DNA of 64,000 nucleotides, taken from contig JALGAS010000004.1 of the NCBI GenBank assembly GCA_023078685.1, positions 2,480,001 to 2,544,000 on the forward strand, in the 5' to 3' direction. The notes under the pieces were generated by a model. It saw only the letters and a list, made by a program, of their open reading frames with translations. It had not been told where the DNA came from and did not search any database. Shown one piece after another: positions 22,866 through 33,299 of this stretch (positions are counted from its first letter, which is position 1; every line of letters begins with the position of its first letter). The DNA comes from Neopestalotiopsis rosae. Taxonomy: Eukaryota > Ascomycota > Sordariomycetes > Amphisphaeriales > Sporocadaceae. The position numbers and the translations under genes are program-made.

Positions 22866-23894
22866 TCATTTCGTAGCCTTTCGGAAGTCCTCCCATCGCG
22901 ACTCGGCCACTGTAACAAGATCTTTTATCAACTCGGGGCCTACGATGGTGCCGCCGCTCTTCGAAATTCCGAGAAACTTCGTGTCGCCAGCACTACGGTC
23001 CACGACTATTGTGATGGTCTCATCACACAGTGATTCTTCGAGCCTGTCGGGGTCCACGAGCGTCCAAAACTTGCCGCCGTTCTTCTTCTGTTTCTCCTTT
23101 GCCGTGAAGATCGCCGCGGTAGTAGCAACGGGGAATCCTCGAAGGCTTAGTGGTGACGTCTCTTGTTGGCACAGTACCATTTCTCTGTCGGCATCCCAGT
23201 GCGCAATGGGTAGCGTCGTGTCCCTAAGTGCGGCAAGTATGGCTGCCCAGGCGGCATCAAAGGGATTGCCGTCGAAAGAGATGAAGAGGACATCAATGTA
23301 CAGCACCCAGTACGCCTTGACTTGTTTCTCGGTTGTTGCAAGCTCGTCGGTTCCGTCGGCATCCATGGCCTCGCCAGAGCTTCCATCTTGGTCGCGATCG
23401 GTCTGTTCAGGGTCGGAATAGATGCGTAGTTGGGATACATCTATAAGCTTTGAATTGTGTAATAAAGAGTAGACACGCGTGCTGAGCGTTTGTGCGAGTG
23501 TTGTCGGTGGTACACCGGGCAGGAAGTTGGGAGCGCATCCTGTCGCAAGCTCAATGTTGGGCACAAGCAGGTCGTAGTCCTTGGCCTCGTTCACATTGGC
23601 GCCGCTCGAGTCGTCGGGGGCGCGGTAGTTGGGGATGGCCGAGGTGAGCAGAGTCTCGCCGCGCACGCCGCATAGTACTGTCGTATCCCCCGTGCGCAAC
23701 ATGGCGCTGCCATGGGCGTGAGAGAGCGATGATGTGTTGACATAGGGCAACCGGGGCTGCTTCGGCTGGCGTTTGTTGGTGCGGGTGGCAGGGCTGGAGG
23801 CATCGTCGGGTTGGAGATTGGCCAGCAGGAAAGGATGCGGCGACAGCTTTGCAAACGTCGCGCTCGAGAGATGCAGGGAATCCGTCGAGGCCAT
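22866..23894 (-). CDS. RRP43: Exosome complex subunit RRP43 (RNase PH fold)
   Basis: A single exon of 342 residues from the ATG at 23894; a second ATG seven codons upstream is possible. The RNase PH fold is visible: FAKLSPHPFL, then a SLSHAHGSAMLRTGDTTV core. LLVPNIELATGCAPN, a YWVLYIDVLFISFDGN strand pair, AAWAAILAAL, FPVATTAAIF and TIVVDR follow. The arrangement matches the catalytically inactive ring subunit RRP43 (EXOSC8) better than RRP42 or RRP45. The ring threads RNA to Rrp44 and Rrp6 in nucleus and cytoplasm. A 25-residue Asp/Glu-rich insert (about 178-205) and an N-terminal Ser/Thr/Lys linker are fungal elaborations. This is a housekeeping gene that separates the NACHT region from later accessory genes. 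Confidence 0.85.
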   Translation of the reverse strand: MASTDSLHLSSATFAKLSPHPFLLANLQPDDASSPATRTNKRQPKQPRLPYVNTSSLSHAHGSAMLRTGDTTVLCGVRGETLLTSAIPNYRAPDDSSGANVNEAKDYDLLVPNIELATGCAPNFLPGVPPTTLAQTLSTRVYSLLHNSKLIDVSQLRIYSDPEQTDRDQDGSSGEAMDADGTDELATTEKQVKAYWVLYIDVLFISFDGNPFDAAWAAILAALRDTTLPIAHWDADREMVLCQQETSPLSLRGFPVATTAAIFTAKEKQKKNGGKFWTLVDPDRLEESLCDETITIVVDRSAGDTKFLGISKSGGTIVGPELIKDLVTVAESRWEDFRKATK

Positions 23895-24315
23895 CTTGGC
23901 TTGTTCTACCGGCAATTGCGCGGACTGGTTCTCAACAAAGTGGCCCTTTCGTTCGATGATCCTGTCACGATATTCAATTGAAGCTCAATTGAGCTTGTGA
24001 CATTTTTTTCCGTCGTTCAGCCTTCCTGCAATGCCTGCTAGGACCCATTGGATTTTTCGCGGGGTAGTGGGGCTCAGGCGTCACTAACATCTTAAGCACG
24101 GGCGTCACAGAGTGTATTCTAGTGGGCATCAGTTGCTGCCATTACACTACCAAGTAACAATACTTTGGTTTATTTTGCAAAACGATACATGTTCCCTTTT
24201 TTGTTGTAACTTCTAATGCGAGACTTCTGCATGTTAGCTTCATCCGCCACGATCAATATAGATCCAAGTTATTTTCAGACGCCCTTGCATGTTCAAATCC
24301 CCCTAGGGCAGATGC
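23895..24315. other. Short intergenic region between two minus-strand genes
   Basis: 421 bp that must include the RRP43 promoter. No coding signal is seen. Confidence 0.5.
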
Positions 24316-24879
24316 TCAGCCGACCCTGGCGAATGCAGCTATCAGAGGCGCAGGGTCCATGTAGAACTCGGCACCAGAAATCAGCCCCTTCTCAACACCT
24401 GATGTTATCAAGTGTAGCACAGCCATTGCCGGTACTACAATCGTTTCCTTCTTGGGATCGTTCTTGACTTTCCAAGTTATATGGCAAGACTGATAGATCT
24501 TGTCAATTCCAATAAGATCTACAGGCATTGCGGTCAGCCACCTTTGTACCTATAGGCTATATCCATACAGTTCGCAAGTACACTTACCAAATTCGTCAAT
24601 CTCGTGGTGCATCCTATCGAGACCTGGCCAGGTCGACGCAAAGTGATGCTGCAACGCCTCGAGGCCTTGAAGGACGGGCGCGTTGCCAAATCGCATGCTC
24701 GCATTCTGGGCATATATCATTGGCAATTTCTGAGGGTCGAGCGAGTCGTTGACAGAGTGGAACTATACGCGATCAGTAGGCCGTATCAATTGATGTTTGG
24801 TGTGTTTGGTGTCTAGGGCTTATAGTACCCTCAAGAGCCATTGTCTTGTTTCTTCCGATGTGGTTGGCACGAAAGCCAT
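24316..24879 (-). CDS. SnoaL/NTF2-like small protein
   Basis: Reconstructed from three minus-strand exons, 24879-24829, 24762-24588 and 24518-24316, with GT-AG introns in phases 0 and 1; 142 residues. It is too short per exon to stand out as one frame. The cone-shaped NTF2-like fold is suggested by an N-terminal helix (SEETRQWLLRF), an N-DSLDPQKLP turn and MRFGNAP. GLEALQHHF and LDRMHHEIDEF follow, then three strands ending ISGAEFYMDPAPL. The pattern MRFGNxP...HF...MHHE recurs in fungal SnoaL-like proteins near metabolite genes. Some family members are cyclases, dehydratases or isomerases of polyketides and terpenoids, and others only bind ligands. No other biosynthetic gene lies next to it. 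Confidence 0.78.
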
Positions 24880-27466
24880 TGTTGCTGCAGGTATCCAAGA
24901 ATCTTGTGGAGGATTTGCATCATAGCAAATTATCACCTCTCACCGGCAGAATTTATAGTTGTCATCACGAGCGACTTTGTTCTGTTTGATATCGTGTAAG
25001 TCAGCACCAGATTACTAACGTCTAGTCACCATTTTCCAATTTGGGGTTGGTATCTAAGAGCATTGTCTCGCTATAGTTAGATGTGATGAATAAGCTCGAG
25101 GACGACATCAAGACATTCAACGTCGCTCGCTCTGTCCATATCAGAATTGCTCCAAAGAATTCTGAGCAAAGAAAAGCTCACGGGGGAAATCCATGAGTCC
25201 TGTAGACGATGACGCAGGCTTTGGCTGGAAGATGATCAATTCGCCAGTCGCACGTACAGCCCGAATCTGGCCCGTGCCCCACTTGTCAAGCAAACCCAAT
25301 TGCTGCGCCATATAGTCTTCAGTATGGTGGTCAGCCAGTGTTTCTTCATTTGCAGACGATAGCATCATTTTGCTATCGCTTGGGCATCTATGTTGTCCGT
25401 TCGCGCCCATCGAAACGGCACACACATGCATGACATGTGGTACGAAACGAGAGCATCGACAGACAGCAGCGGTGCTCGCTTGCAAGTCGTTCCGTTTCTC
25501 GGGTCACGCAGCAGCAAGCAGATGCTCGTACTCTGTATGGATCAATGCAATCAACCCGTGCCCTGTAACCTTGTGCATACCGCATCTTGGACACAGAGTG
25601 CAACACCAGAGCAAAGCTGGGCCAACGCACGCAGATCACGGTTGCAATTTACCAACAGTATGGAACGCATATGGAGGTTGCATGACAAGTCTTACGCAGC
25701 CATCCGAGAATCGCGTCGGCAACTTCGGACTGTGATGAAAAGAGGGACAAATCACTCTTGTATCCAAACCCCCAAGACCCCCAAGCGAGTCAACTTCTAC
25801 CAAAACGGGATGTGGCACACTATTTGGCTCCAGGGTGCCAGGTTCAATTCCATGCTGAATGCAGTGTGAAAGGAATTTAGATGGAGTGGAGTAGATTGGT
25901 TAATAAGTGAGGTTTTGGCCAATCACGGTCGTCGTGTTGCCGCCCGCGATGCGACCCGCTGGATCTACCACCGGGCGAGCTATGGCAAGCTCCTCTGCCC
26001 CATCGTCGAATCCCATCGCTTCCCTTCTGCCCATACTACTGTGAAGAGCTTTTAGCCAATATGGTCTTACGACGAACCTCGTGGGGAGCCCACTGCAGTA
26101 CCGACTGTTATTCGATGCAACCACGAGGTCCAAGAACGCAATCATATTGTCCGAACTGGCCCGGCCTATCAACACTGACAGCCAACAGTGGGTCTCCGCC
26201 ATGGCCCCGGATCTTGCTTTTAGTTGGCCATGATGTCGAAAAGCATTCACATTCAATGGGTGTCAAGGTGTGGAGGCCACAAATTTTGTATGGGGGCAAA
26301 GCTGTCGTGAGTCGTGAGGATGATGGAATGACGCTGCCACCATGTGACGATCTCTCTCTGTCTCCCTCGGAGTTCGATCAAGCCGTTATACCAAGCCCGG
26401 AGTTGAGATGAGAGGAATCATCCCCTGGATCTCACCTTCTTCCAAGAACTGATTATTGGAGCTTATTTGCGATCATCTCTGATCAGATCCAGGTCATCCT
26501 CGCAGTAGCTTTTTGGTAATCATAACCTGCAGCCAACAGCTCCGGTGTTATTAGATACCCGGTAGATGGGCAATGCAAAAGGCGTCAAGCTCAGCATAGA
26601 CCCTTGTCAGCTACCCTGGACGCCTCCTCCTGTGCCTGGACATGACTGGCAGTCTCTGCAGTGATAACGGCCCGTCCTAGGTAAGTCCCGCGAAGAGCCA
26701 GAGGAGCACATTCACCTTTTCGAACTTGTAGGTAGGGCCCCCGGTCATACTTTGCATATGTACACCGGTTCCGTGCAACTTTGCAGTCTGCGGGGAACAA
26801 CCATTTGCACAACCAGCCAATATTAAAGTGCCATCAGCCGCTGGGTCGTGTGCCATTACGGTAATGCCCCCATTTTCACCTGCCAAGTCCAATTTCACAC
26901 CAGTCGGCTCTGCTCTGCTCTGCTCTCTCATTCACTCACTGGCTGGCCCACCTAATGCTGAGCTTGAACTGACAGAGAGACCTTATGCCCCACCGTTCAG
27001 GTCAAACTTCAGCACTATTATAATAGCTGGGGCCCTGGCTATCCCTTACGCGCGGTTGGACGCCACCTAAGATTATCGATCTGATTATCGCTGGCCCACT
27101 CCTCCCGCCCCGTTTGACTATAACAGTTCATCCACCTCGAATCGCAAGTAAAAGTCCACCGCGCCACTTGACCCGACGACTTTTCTTCAGCTGCCTGTCG
27201 CGTCAATCTTCAGATGGCTGTCATGTAGCTTCCATGTTTACAGTTACTTCCATTGACCCTTCGCGCCTCTCGCATACATGACAAGTGGGTTTCAACATAA
27301 ATGGCAGAACAAGAACAGACATACTATTGCGACAACTTCCAAACATCGGTATTCGAATACAGGCGTGCGCGACGAAACGTATTGCTTCTACACGACTTGC
27401 TATGATTTCGGCGCGGTGAAGTGAAACAAAGGCTCTTTCTAACTAAAGAGCCTTACATAAACGCAC
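24880..27466. other. Intergenic, no supported gene
   Basis: 2.6 kb. A plus frame at 25390-25869 (159 codons) and minus frames at 25141-25485 and 25900-26256 overlap one another and show no domain, so I do not call them. A short CTGCT pentamer run occurs near 26911-26928. The last few hundred bases are the promoter and leader of the ferric reductase gene. Confidence 0.45.
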
Positions 27467-30088
27467 ATGATGGCGGCAATCGCACAAGAGTTTGTTGCGG
27501 ACGCAACTGGATCCCTCTCGAGACTGGCGAAGCGCATACACATTCCATTGACAGCAACAAGTCCCGCAGGCTTGGTGGAAGCTCTGACTGTGGACCCCTG
27601 GGATAAGTCTGGCAAATACGCCCTGGGCTGGACTTACTTTGCGCTGGCTTTGATGGGCTGTGTACTGTTTGTGAGAATATGGCATTGGTGGCAAGACAAG
27701 ATTCGACAGGCCATTTACAAGCAAGAGGTGGAGAGACATTATGAGGACCTCTACAGCATGAGCCCCAGCTTTCCTCATACTGGCATGCAGACGGGGCAAA
27801 CTGGAAGACACTTCTTCCCGGAGGAAACCGAGAAGAAGAAAGACTTCAAGCCCAAAACCGACTTTTCATCGATAGGACCCGTGCTGGACGCGCTGGCTCT
27901 GTTCAGATGGGTCTTTTACCGCCCGATTCCAGACATCGTCTGGCGAAGACACCGATTCACATTCTCCTCGCTTGCAGTGCTAGCAGTCGGCGCCATTGCT
28001 CTGGCATTCGTCACGCTCTACACGTTCCTCCTCCAGCCTCTATACTGGCAGAGCATCCAATACGGTTCCCCGCCCGTGGCCATTCGCGCTGGCATGATTG
28101 CGGTCGCCATGACACCATGGATTGTCGCCACCAGCATGAAGGCTAATATACTTACCCTCATCACGGGCATCGGCCCAGAGAGATTGAATGTGCTACATCG
28201 CTGGGCCGGCTACCTGTGCCTGTTTCTGGCACTGGTACACACGATCCCATTCTATATCCAACCTGTGTGGGACGATGGAGGCATGGCGACATTCTCGCGC
28301 TTGTTTCCCGAAGGCAGCGGAGTCATTTACGGCACAGGAATTGCATGTCTCGTTCCCCTCGTCTGGCTGTGTGTCGCCTCACTGCCATTCATTCGAAGAA
28401 TCGCCTTTGAAGTGTTCGTGACGCTGCACGTTCCCGTGGGTGCCGTCTACCTTGGTGTCTTGTTTTGGCACACAAAGAACTACCTCGCTTCCTGGGACTA
28501 TCTGTACGCGTCGGTAGGGATATGGGTAGTATGCTATATTGCGCGCTTCTTCAACCTCAACTGGACGAAGCCATGGCGCCTCGCCTTCATGGTAGGCGAT
28601 GAGGCTGCCATCACCTTGATGACGGAGAACGCCATCAAAGTTACGATTCCGACTCAGATGAAGTGGAAACCGGGGCAGTACGTCTACCTGCGCATGCCCG
28701 GTATCTCCTTTTTCGACAACCATCCCTTTACCATTTCATCACTTTGCAGCGAAGACTTTCCATCCGAATATGGTGAGCAATTTCGTGACTGCGTTCTCGT
28801 CTTCAAGCCTTATGGCGGATTCACGCGCAGGGTACTCGAGACTGCGATACAAAAAGGACCATTCCACACTTACCGTGCATACCTCGACGGGCCTTATGGA
28901 GGAATGCGTAGAGAACTGGCTGCGTTCGATACCTGCATTTTGATTGCAGGAGGCAGCGGTATCACTTCCCTCATGTCACAATTACTAAATCTTATCAAGC
29001 GAATGCGAGACGGCAAGGCTATCACCAAGAAAGTCGTGGTCATATGGGCATTAAAACGATTGGAGGCCATGGACTGGTTCCGTGAAGAGCTTCGAATTTG
29101 TCGCGATTCCGCACCTCCCGAGAGTGTGACCTGCAAGTTCTTCGTCACTTCAGCAGTCAGGAACCGACCAATGGGCCCTGGGCACCATCGTGCACCTGGT
29201 CACCTGACCCATGCGTTTCACGACAAGCTGGACGGATTTGTCGCTGGCGTGGCCTCGAAACGAAACTCGGCATGGATCCGGGACGAGGCGCAGGGTAATC
29301 AAGATTACGAAGAAGAGCTCCGAGCCGAGGATGAAGACAGAATCACAGCTTTGCCGCCGCAGCAGTACCTCCAACCACATTATATACCCCCTCAGCGACC
29401 ACAGCCAGTCAACCGCGAATCGGCACAGGAAGAATCCTTGGCTAGACTCGAAGGTCGAGGTGACGAAGAATTACACCAACAAGACTCTGTCTCTCAGGTG
29501 CCATCGTCAGATTATCCGGAGGAGAAGCCCAAGCGACAGTTCCACTTCCCGCCCCTCCAGACGCGCCCAGAGTTGAAACCTCACTTCAACTTTGCGCCCC
29601 CGTCACCGCGCAGATTCGAAACCCCCGAAAATCATTCTTCAGAAGCACAACCCTCGCAACCCCCTCCCCAAGACCTGCCAGGCCCTCCCGAGCTCGCGCA
29701 CCTCCGGACCACAAACCTGCCCCCGGCGGACCGGCCCCGGCCCACCTCGACCTTTGGCCCGCCGTCGGGCTTCGACTTTGGCTTCCCCGAGACGCCGACC
29801 GAGTTCCAAAAGTCGCTGATGCGCTTCGCCTTCCCCGTGCCGCACCAGATCGACGGCGGCTGGAGCGTCGAGTACGGCCGCCCGGACCTGGGCTACATGC
29901 TCAAGGAGTGGGCGACGGGCGGGGCCGACGGCCGCGGCATCCTGGGCCGCCGCACCGCCGTCTTCGTCTGCGGCCCGCCCAGCATGCGCGTCGGCGTCGC
30001 CAATACCGTGGCGCGGCTGCAGGCTGAGATTTGGGGCGATGATCTCCTCGAGGAGATCTTTTTGCATACTGAGAACTATGCACTATAA
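27467..30088 (+). CDS. Ferric reductase / NADPH oxidase-like transmembrane protein
   Basis: Intronless, 873 residues, plasma-membrane metalloreductase family. The ferric-reductase transmembrane domain (about 160-370) has LHRWAGY and TLHVPVG helices carrying the haem-ligand His residues. The FAD site is HPFTIS (from residue 419), GPYGG follows, the NADPH site is GGSGIT (495-500), and the C-terminal CGPPSMR begins at 835. Electrons pass from NADPH through FAD and two haems to external Fe3+ or Cu2+. Between the two halves of the NAD-binding domain lies an insert of about 200 residues (roughly 570-790), rich in Pro, Glu, Gln and Arg. It makes the protein longer than the usual 600-750. The encoded insert is also G/C-rich at its 3' end. 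A doubled Met at the start leaves the choice between the first two ATGs open. Confidence 0.9.
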   Translation: MMAAIAQEFVADATGSLSRLAKRIHIPLTATSPAGLVEALTVDPWDKSGKYALGWTYFALALMGCVLFVRIWHWWQDKIRQAIYKQEVERHYEDLYSMSPSFPHTGMQTGQTGRHFFPEETEKKKDFKPKTDFSSIGPVLDALALFRWVFYRPIPDIVWRRHRFTFSSLAVLAVGAIALAFVTLYTFLLQPLYWQSIQYGSPPVAIRAGMIAVAMTPWIVATSMKANILTLITGIGPERLNVLHRWAGYLCLFLALVHTIPFYIQPVWDDGGMATFSRLFPEGSGVIYGTGIACLVPLVWLCVASLPFIRRIAFEVFVTLHVPVGAVYLGVLFWHTKNYLASWDYLYASVGIWVVCYIARFFNLNWTKPWRLAFMVGDEAAITLMTENAIKVTIPTQMKWKPGQYVYLRMPGISFFDNHPFTISSLCSEDFPSEYGEQFRDCVLVFKPYGGFTRRVLETAIQKGPFHTYRAYLDGPYGGMRRELAAFDTCILIAGGSGITSLMSQLLNLIKRMRDGKAITKKVVVIWALKRLEAMDWFREELRICRDSAPPESVTCKFFVTSAVRNRPMGPGHHRAPGHLTHAFHDKLDGFVAGVASKRNSAWIRDEAQGNQDYEEELRAEDEDRITALPPQQYLQPHYIPPQRPQPVNRESAQEESLARLEGRGDEELHQQDSVSQVPSSDYPEEKPKRQFHFPPLQTRPELKPHFNFAPPSPRRFETPENHSSEAQPSQPPPQDLPGPPELAHLRTTNLPPADRPRPTSTFGPPSGFDFGFPETPTEFQKSLMRFAFPVPHQIDGGWSVEYGRPDLGYMLKEWATGGADGRGILGRRTAVFVCGPPSMRVGVANTVARLQAEIWGDDLLEEIFLHTENYAL

Positions 30089-30458
30089 CAGGTGGACTCG
30101 GATCCATTCATAACATTGTACATACTCACCTCTTGATACATAACCTATATATCGGCATGGCAATATTGCGGACTACGCGAAAGCCAACTGAGTGGAGGGA
30201 GGAATGGCTTGTCGATCATGATTGCGTTTCCTTTTGTTTGTTTTTGAGAGATACCATACACTATACGAGAAGCAGACGTACCTGGTGTGTAGCATATAAC
30301 GCGTAATGTCAGATTTTCAATAGACTGATCAAGAAATGATATAGATGCAGCCTTCGAAGTCTTGCCTAAATGATGTCAATCTTTGGGAGTAGGCTACGCC
30401 AAGTCCCACAAGGGCGGTTAGATTTCAAATGTCCAAATATGCTGTAATACTATTAATA
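30089..30458. other. Intergenic between convergent genes
   Basis: 370 bp, AT-rich, with the 3' flanks of the ferric reductase and the HET fragment. Nothing else is seen. Confidence 0.5.
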
Positions 30459-31965
30459 TCAACCAAATGTACGCAGTCTAATGACATTTTTGCCAGATTC
30501 CCATCGCTTAGGGTCTAGATCTGCTCGTATACCACCTTTGTTTTCTCGGAATTCCCAAGTTGATGGATGAATTTTCTCGTGCTCTGGATCCCATCCTCCC
30601 CAGTTGCCTGTCTGCAACGCTTTGCGAAGATTCAAATAACCCGCGTACGTCATCAGTTTCTCTTCTTTTATCATTTCTGAAATTCGCTCAAATTCATCGT
30701 CTTCGTCCCACCGGTCGTGCTTTTTAGCACTACCACCTACAATTTTGAAAGTCATACGATGGCAGCGTCCATCGTCAGAAGGTCTATGGCAATCAAAAAG
30801 AAGAATCAAAGAGTGCTGCTTTGTGTTTGATGTGCCAATTGGCTGCTGTAACTTCAACAGCACCGCGCCACCGAGCCTCTGATACACTTTGGCATTGGAA
30901 GTCAGTTGTATGTTTGTCTGCCTCATCTCTATAAAAAGAAGTTTAGAAAAGAAAAATATGATAAAAAAAGCCCTATACTCACTCGAGTTCAGAGGAATGC
31001 CGGGATGGGCCAAAAAGGATGGGAAATTGCTATCAATATTACATACTCATGAAAACTTTAATGTTTGGCACCCAGAAGGCTTCAGGATATGCGGCGGTGA
31101 TATGCGTTGTTGGGTCGACGTCTATTAACAAAGCCTCTTCATGGAGACTGGCGATGGCTATCGAAGCGTTAGATGTCAGATGTTTCGGACACGACACCTT
31201 GGGATTGGGAGTGATCAGCGCTCCTGGATTTACGGAAAGGTTGATCATGAAAATTCTCAAGAGTTTCTCGTTGAATTCACCAACGGATAGGCTAGAAGAA
31301 CTCCTTTCGAAAGCCCCGGCAAGGCGATCAGGAAATGACCTGACATAACCGTCGATCGTTCTCGTGAGCGATATATAAAGATCAACATATTCGAGAGTAG
31401 TCGTTTTCGTCCATCCGACATACATGAGGAGCCCGTAGGCTTCGTCCATCTGGAGCGTCATGCCATCGAAGCCGATGTCCCAGTTGCCAATGGTCGTGTT
31501 TTTCTGATTATAGTTCCATTGTTGTGTCCGAGAAACTTGCCGAACGCGCCCGCAACCCGCAAACTCAGCCGGATGGGAGGCGAGTAGACCTCGGAATTTT
31601 TGAGTTGGTGAGTATGTTATCAGGGTTGGCTGCGTTGTCCAGGCAAAGGCAGTTAGATCAGGATAAGTCTTGCAGATCTCTTCCTGCAGCCTGATGAAAG
31701 CGTTCTCGCCTTCTCCATAAATCAGAGGCATGTTGACATCAAAGAGTCCAAGAAGACAATAGGCAATATCCTCGGTTCGTGTCGTCGTTCTATGAGACGC
31801 CCAGGACATGCGCTGTGCTACCGAGAAATCATTCGGCAATCTCTGATATGCTTCAGATGAGATTCCAGTGATAGATTTGATTTCTTCTAGAAGCTCAGAC
31901 CTGCTGCCGTACTTGTTCCAATCCTGGTCATAGAAATGGACGTATCTTGGGGCGATGAGTTCCTG
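30459..31965 (-). pseudogene. HET-domain gene, 3' part (split by insertion)
   Basis: Two minus-strand exons, 31965-31047 and 30928-30459, with a phase-1 intron GTATGT...TATAG. From the break the frame reads QELIAPRYVHFYDQDW, then ITGISSEAYQ, MSWASHRTTTRTEDIAYCLL and GLFDVNMPLIYGEGENAF. This is the second half of the HET domain and following region of HET-E-like proteins. About 460 residues remain, ending in a basic tail. Immediately upstream of QELIAP the frame runs into DFTP and a TGA, so no HET start lies there. The missing first part is at 38513-39006 on the same strand. The part alone has no normal promoter or start; an internal ATG could give a truncated product. Confidence 0.8.
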
Positions 31966-32460
31966 GTCAAAGGTGGGTGAAGTGGTTCAAAAGGCCCCAA
32001 AACTGGGATGCCTGGAGGCCGAGAACGGGAGCTCATGAACCAAATGAAACGGTTTGGAAACTGGACATATCAGTCAAATACGTTCCTAGACGGACCTTCT
32101 CCCCACGGCGGGCTCACATTTGCAACTGGTCCACTAGACCGAATATGCGGCCACTTCTAGTTGCGAGTTGGAAGCGCTTAAACACTACCTGTAATTGGGT
32201 TGAATAATCCGCCAAGCGATTTTGACTAGGCCCAAATAGTCATTTAATTGGTAGTTATACGAGTCAGGGTGCCTAGGTACATATGGGTAGGACCAATATC
32301 CAAAATAAAAAATGAGCTCAGAGATGGTTTGCGAAATTCGTTAATCGCCCAGCTACTTCACCTCAAGAGTGCCACACCATGCAGCCACAGCTGTGGCTCA
32401 TCACTCACTAAGAAGAAACGCTCTATTACGCATTCGGGAAAGCGGGATGATAGGCAGCCG

Positions 32461-32680
32461 TGGCATAGCCCTTGAGAATACGACAGTAGTACCGACAATA
32501 AGCCGAGGCTATCGTAGTAGATCGTAAGTCGTTATGGCGGATTGAGGTTTTAGTAATCGCTTTAATTCCACTGAAGAAGATCAGCCATAATAAGAAAAAG
32601 CGTCTTAAATATACCGAGCCTATTAAAAGCTATACGCGTGAGAGGTATATAGTAAATGTACTAAAGTTATGTTACGAACA
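32461..32680. other. AT-biased degenerate stretch, possible RIP-decayed repeat relic
   Basis: One plus frame from 32479 shows protein-like runs such as NRFNSTEEDQP and IYRAY, broken by many TAA, TAG and TGA codons where Gln or Arg codons would fit. This is what C-to-T transitions make. I cannot name the source element. It lies in the left non-coding flank of the insertion. Confidence 0.3.
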
Positions 32681-33299
32681 AGCACCCTTGCAGGATAACG
32701 CAAACAAATGCAAACATGTTGGAAAGAGATAAGACAGACGGCAGAGGCGCAGGAGTGACCAGTAGGGAAGCCAGGAGCCCCGCAGCAAGTATGTCATCAC
32801 TCTTCCACAGCTGGCACCAGCTATCAGAAGAATCACGGTCTTGGCAAAGTGAGAATCACTCCTTGGCAGAGTGATACTCACCAACCGCCCATGAGAATCA
32901 CATGAATGGATATATCAAGGACGGATTTCTCACAATTACATAGACAGTCATACCTCCGTGATCAATATAGGCATCTATCTCACCCATAGGTGAAGCATTC
33001 AATACGCTTTGACGACTACACTTGCGAATCCCTTCAAGACCATTTCAGTTACTCTTTACTCAGTACAGTTACCTTCTTAGCACAAACCACCCCAGATCTA
33101 TACTCCAGGTTTATTTAAGAAATCCGACCGTATAGTTCGTCACATCCGACTCAGTGTGGTTTATTCAAGCGATGGGACAGAATGCCCGCCCCGCTTCAGG
33201 TTTACTCTTCTGCCTTAGTATTTTCGCTAACTCGAAGTATTACTTATACGGATTTAGGTATTTTATATCCTGTAGAAAGCAAAAGAATTATTCCGGTAC

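Noticed and set aside
25390..25869. 159-codon plus-strand frame
   Set aside because: It overlaps several frames on both strands and has random-like composition.
31000..31050. Apparent frameshift and stop in the 3' part of the split HET gene
   Set aside because: A normal intron (GTATGT at 31046 to TATAG at 30929) joins the two frames in phase, so no frameshift is needed.
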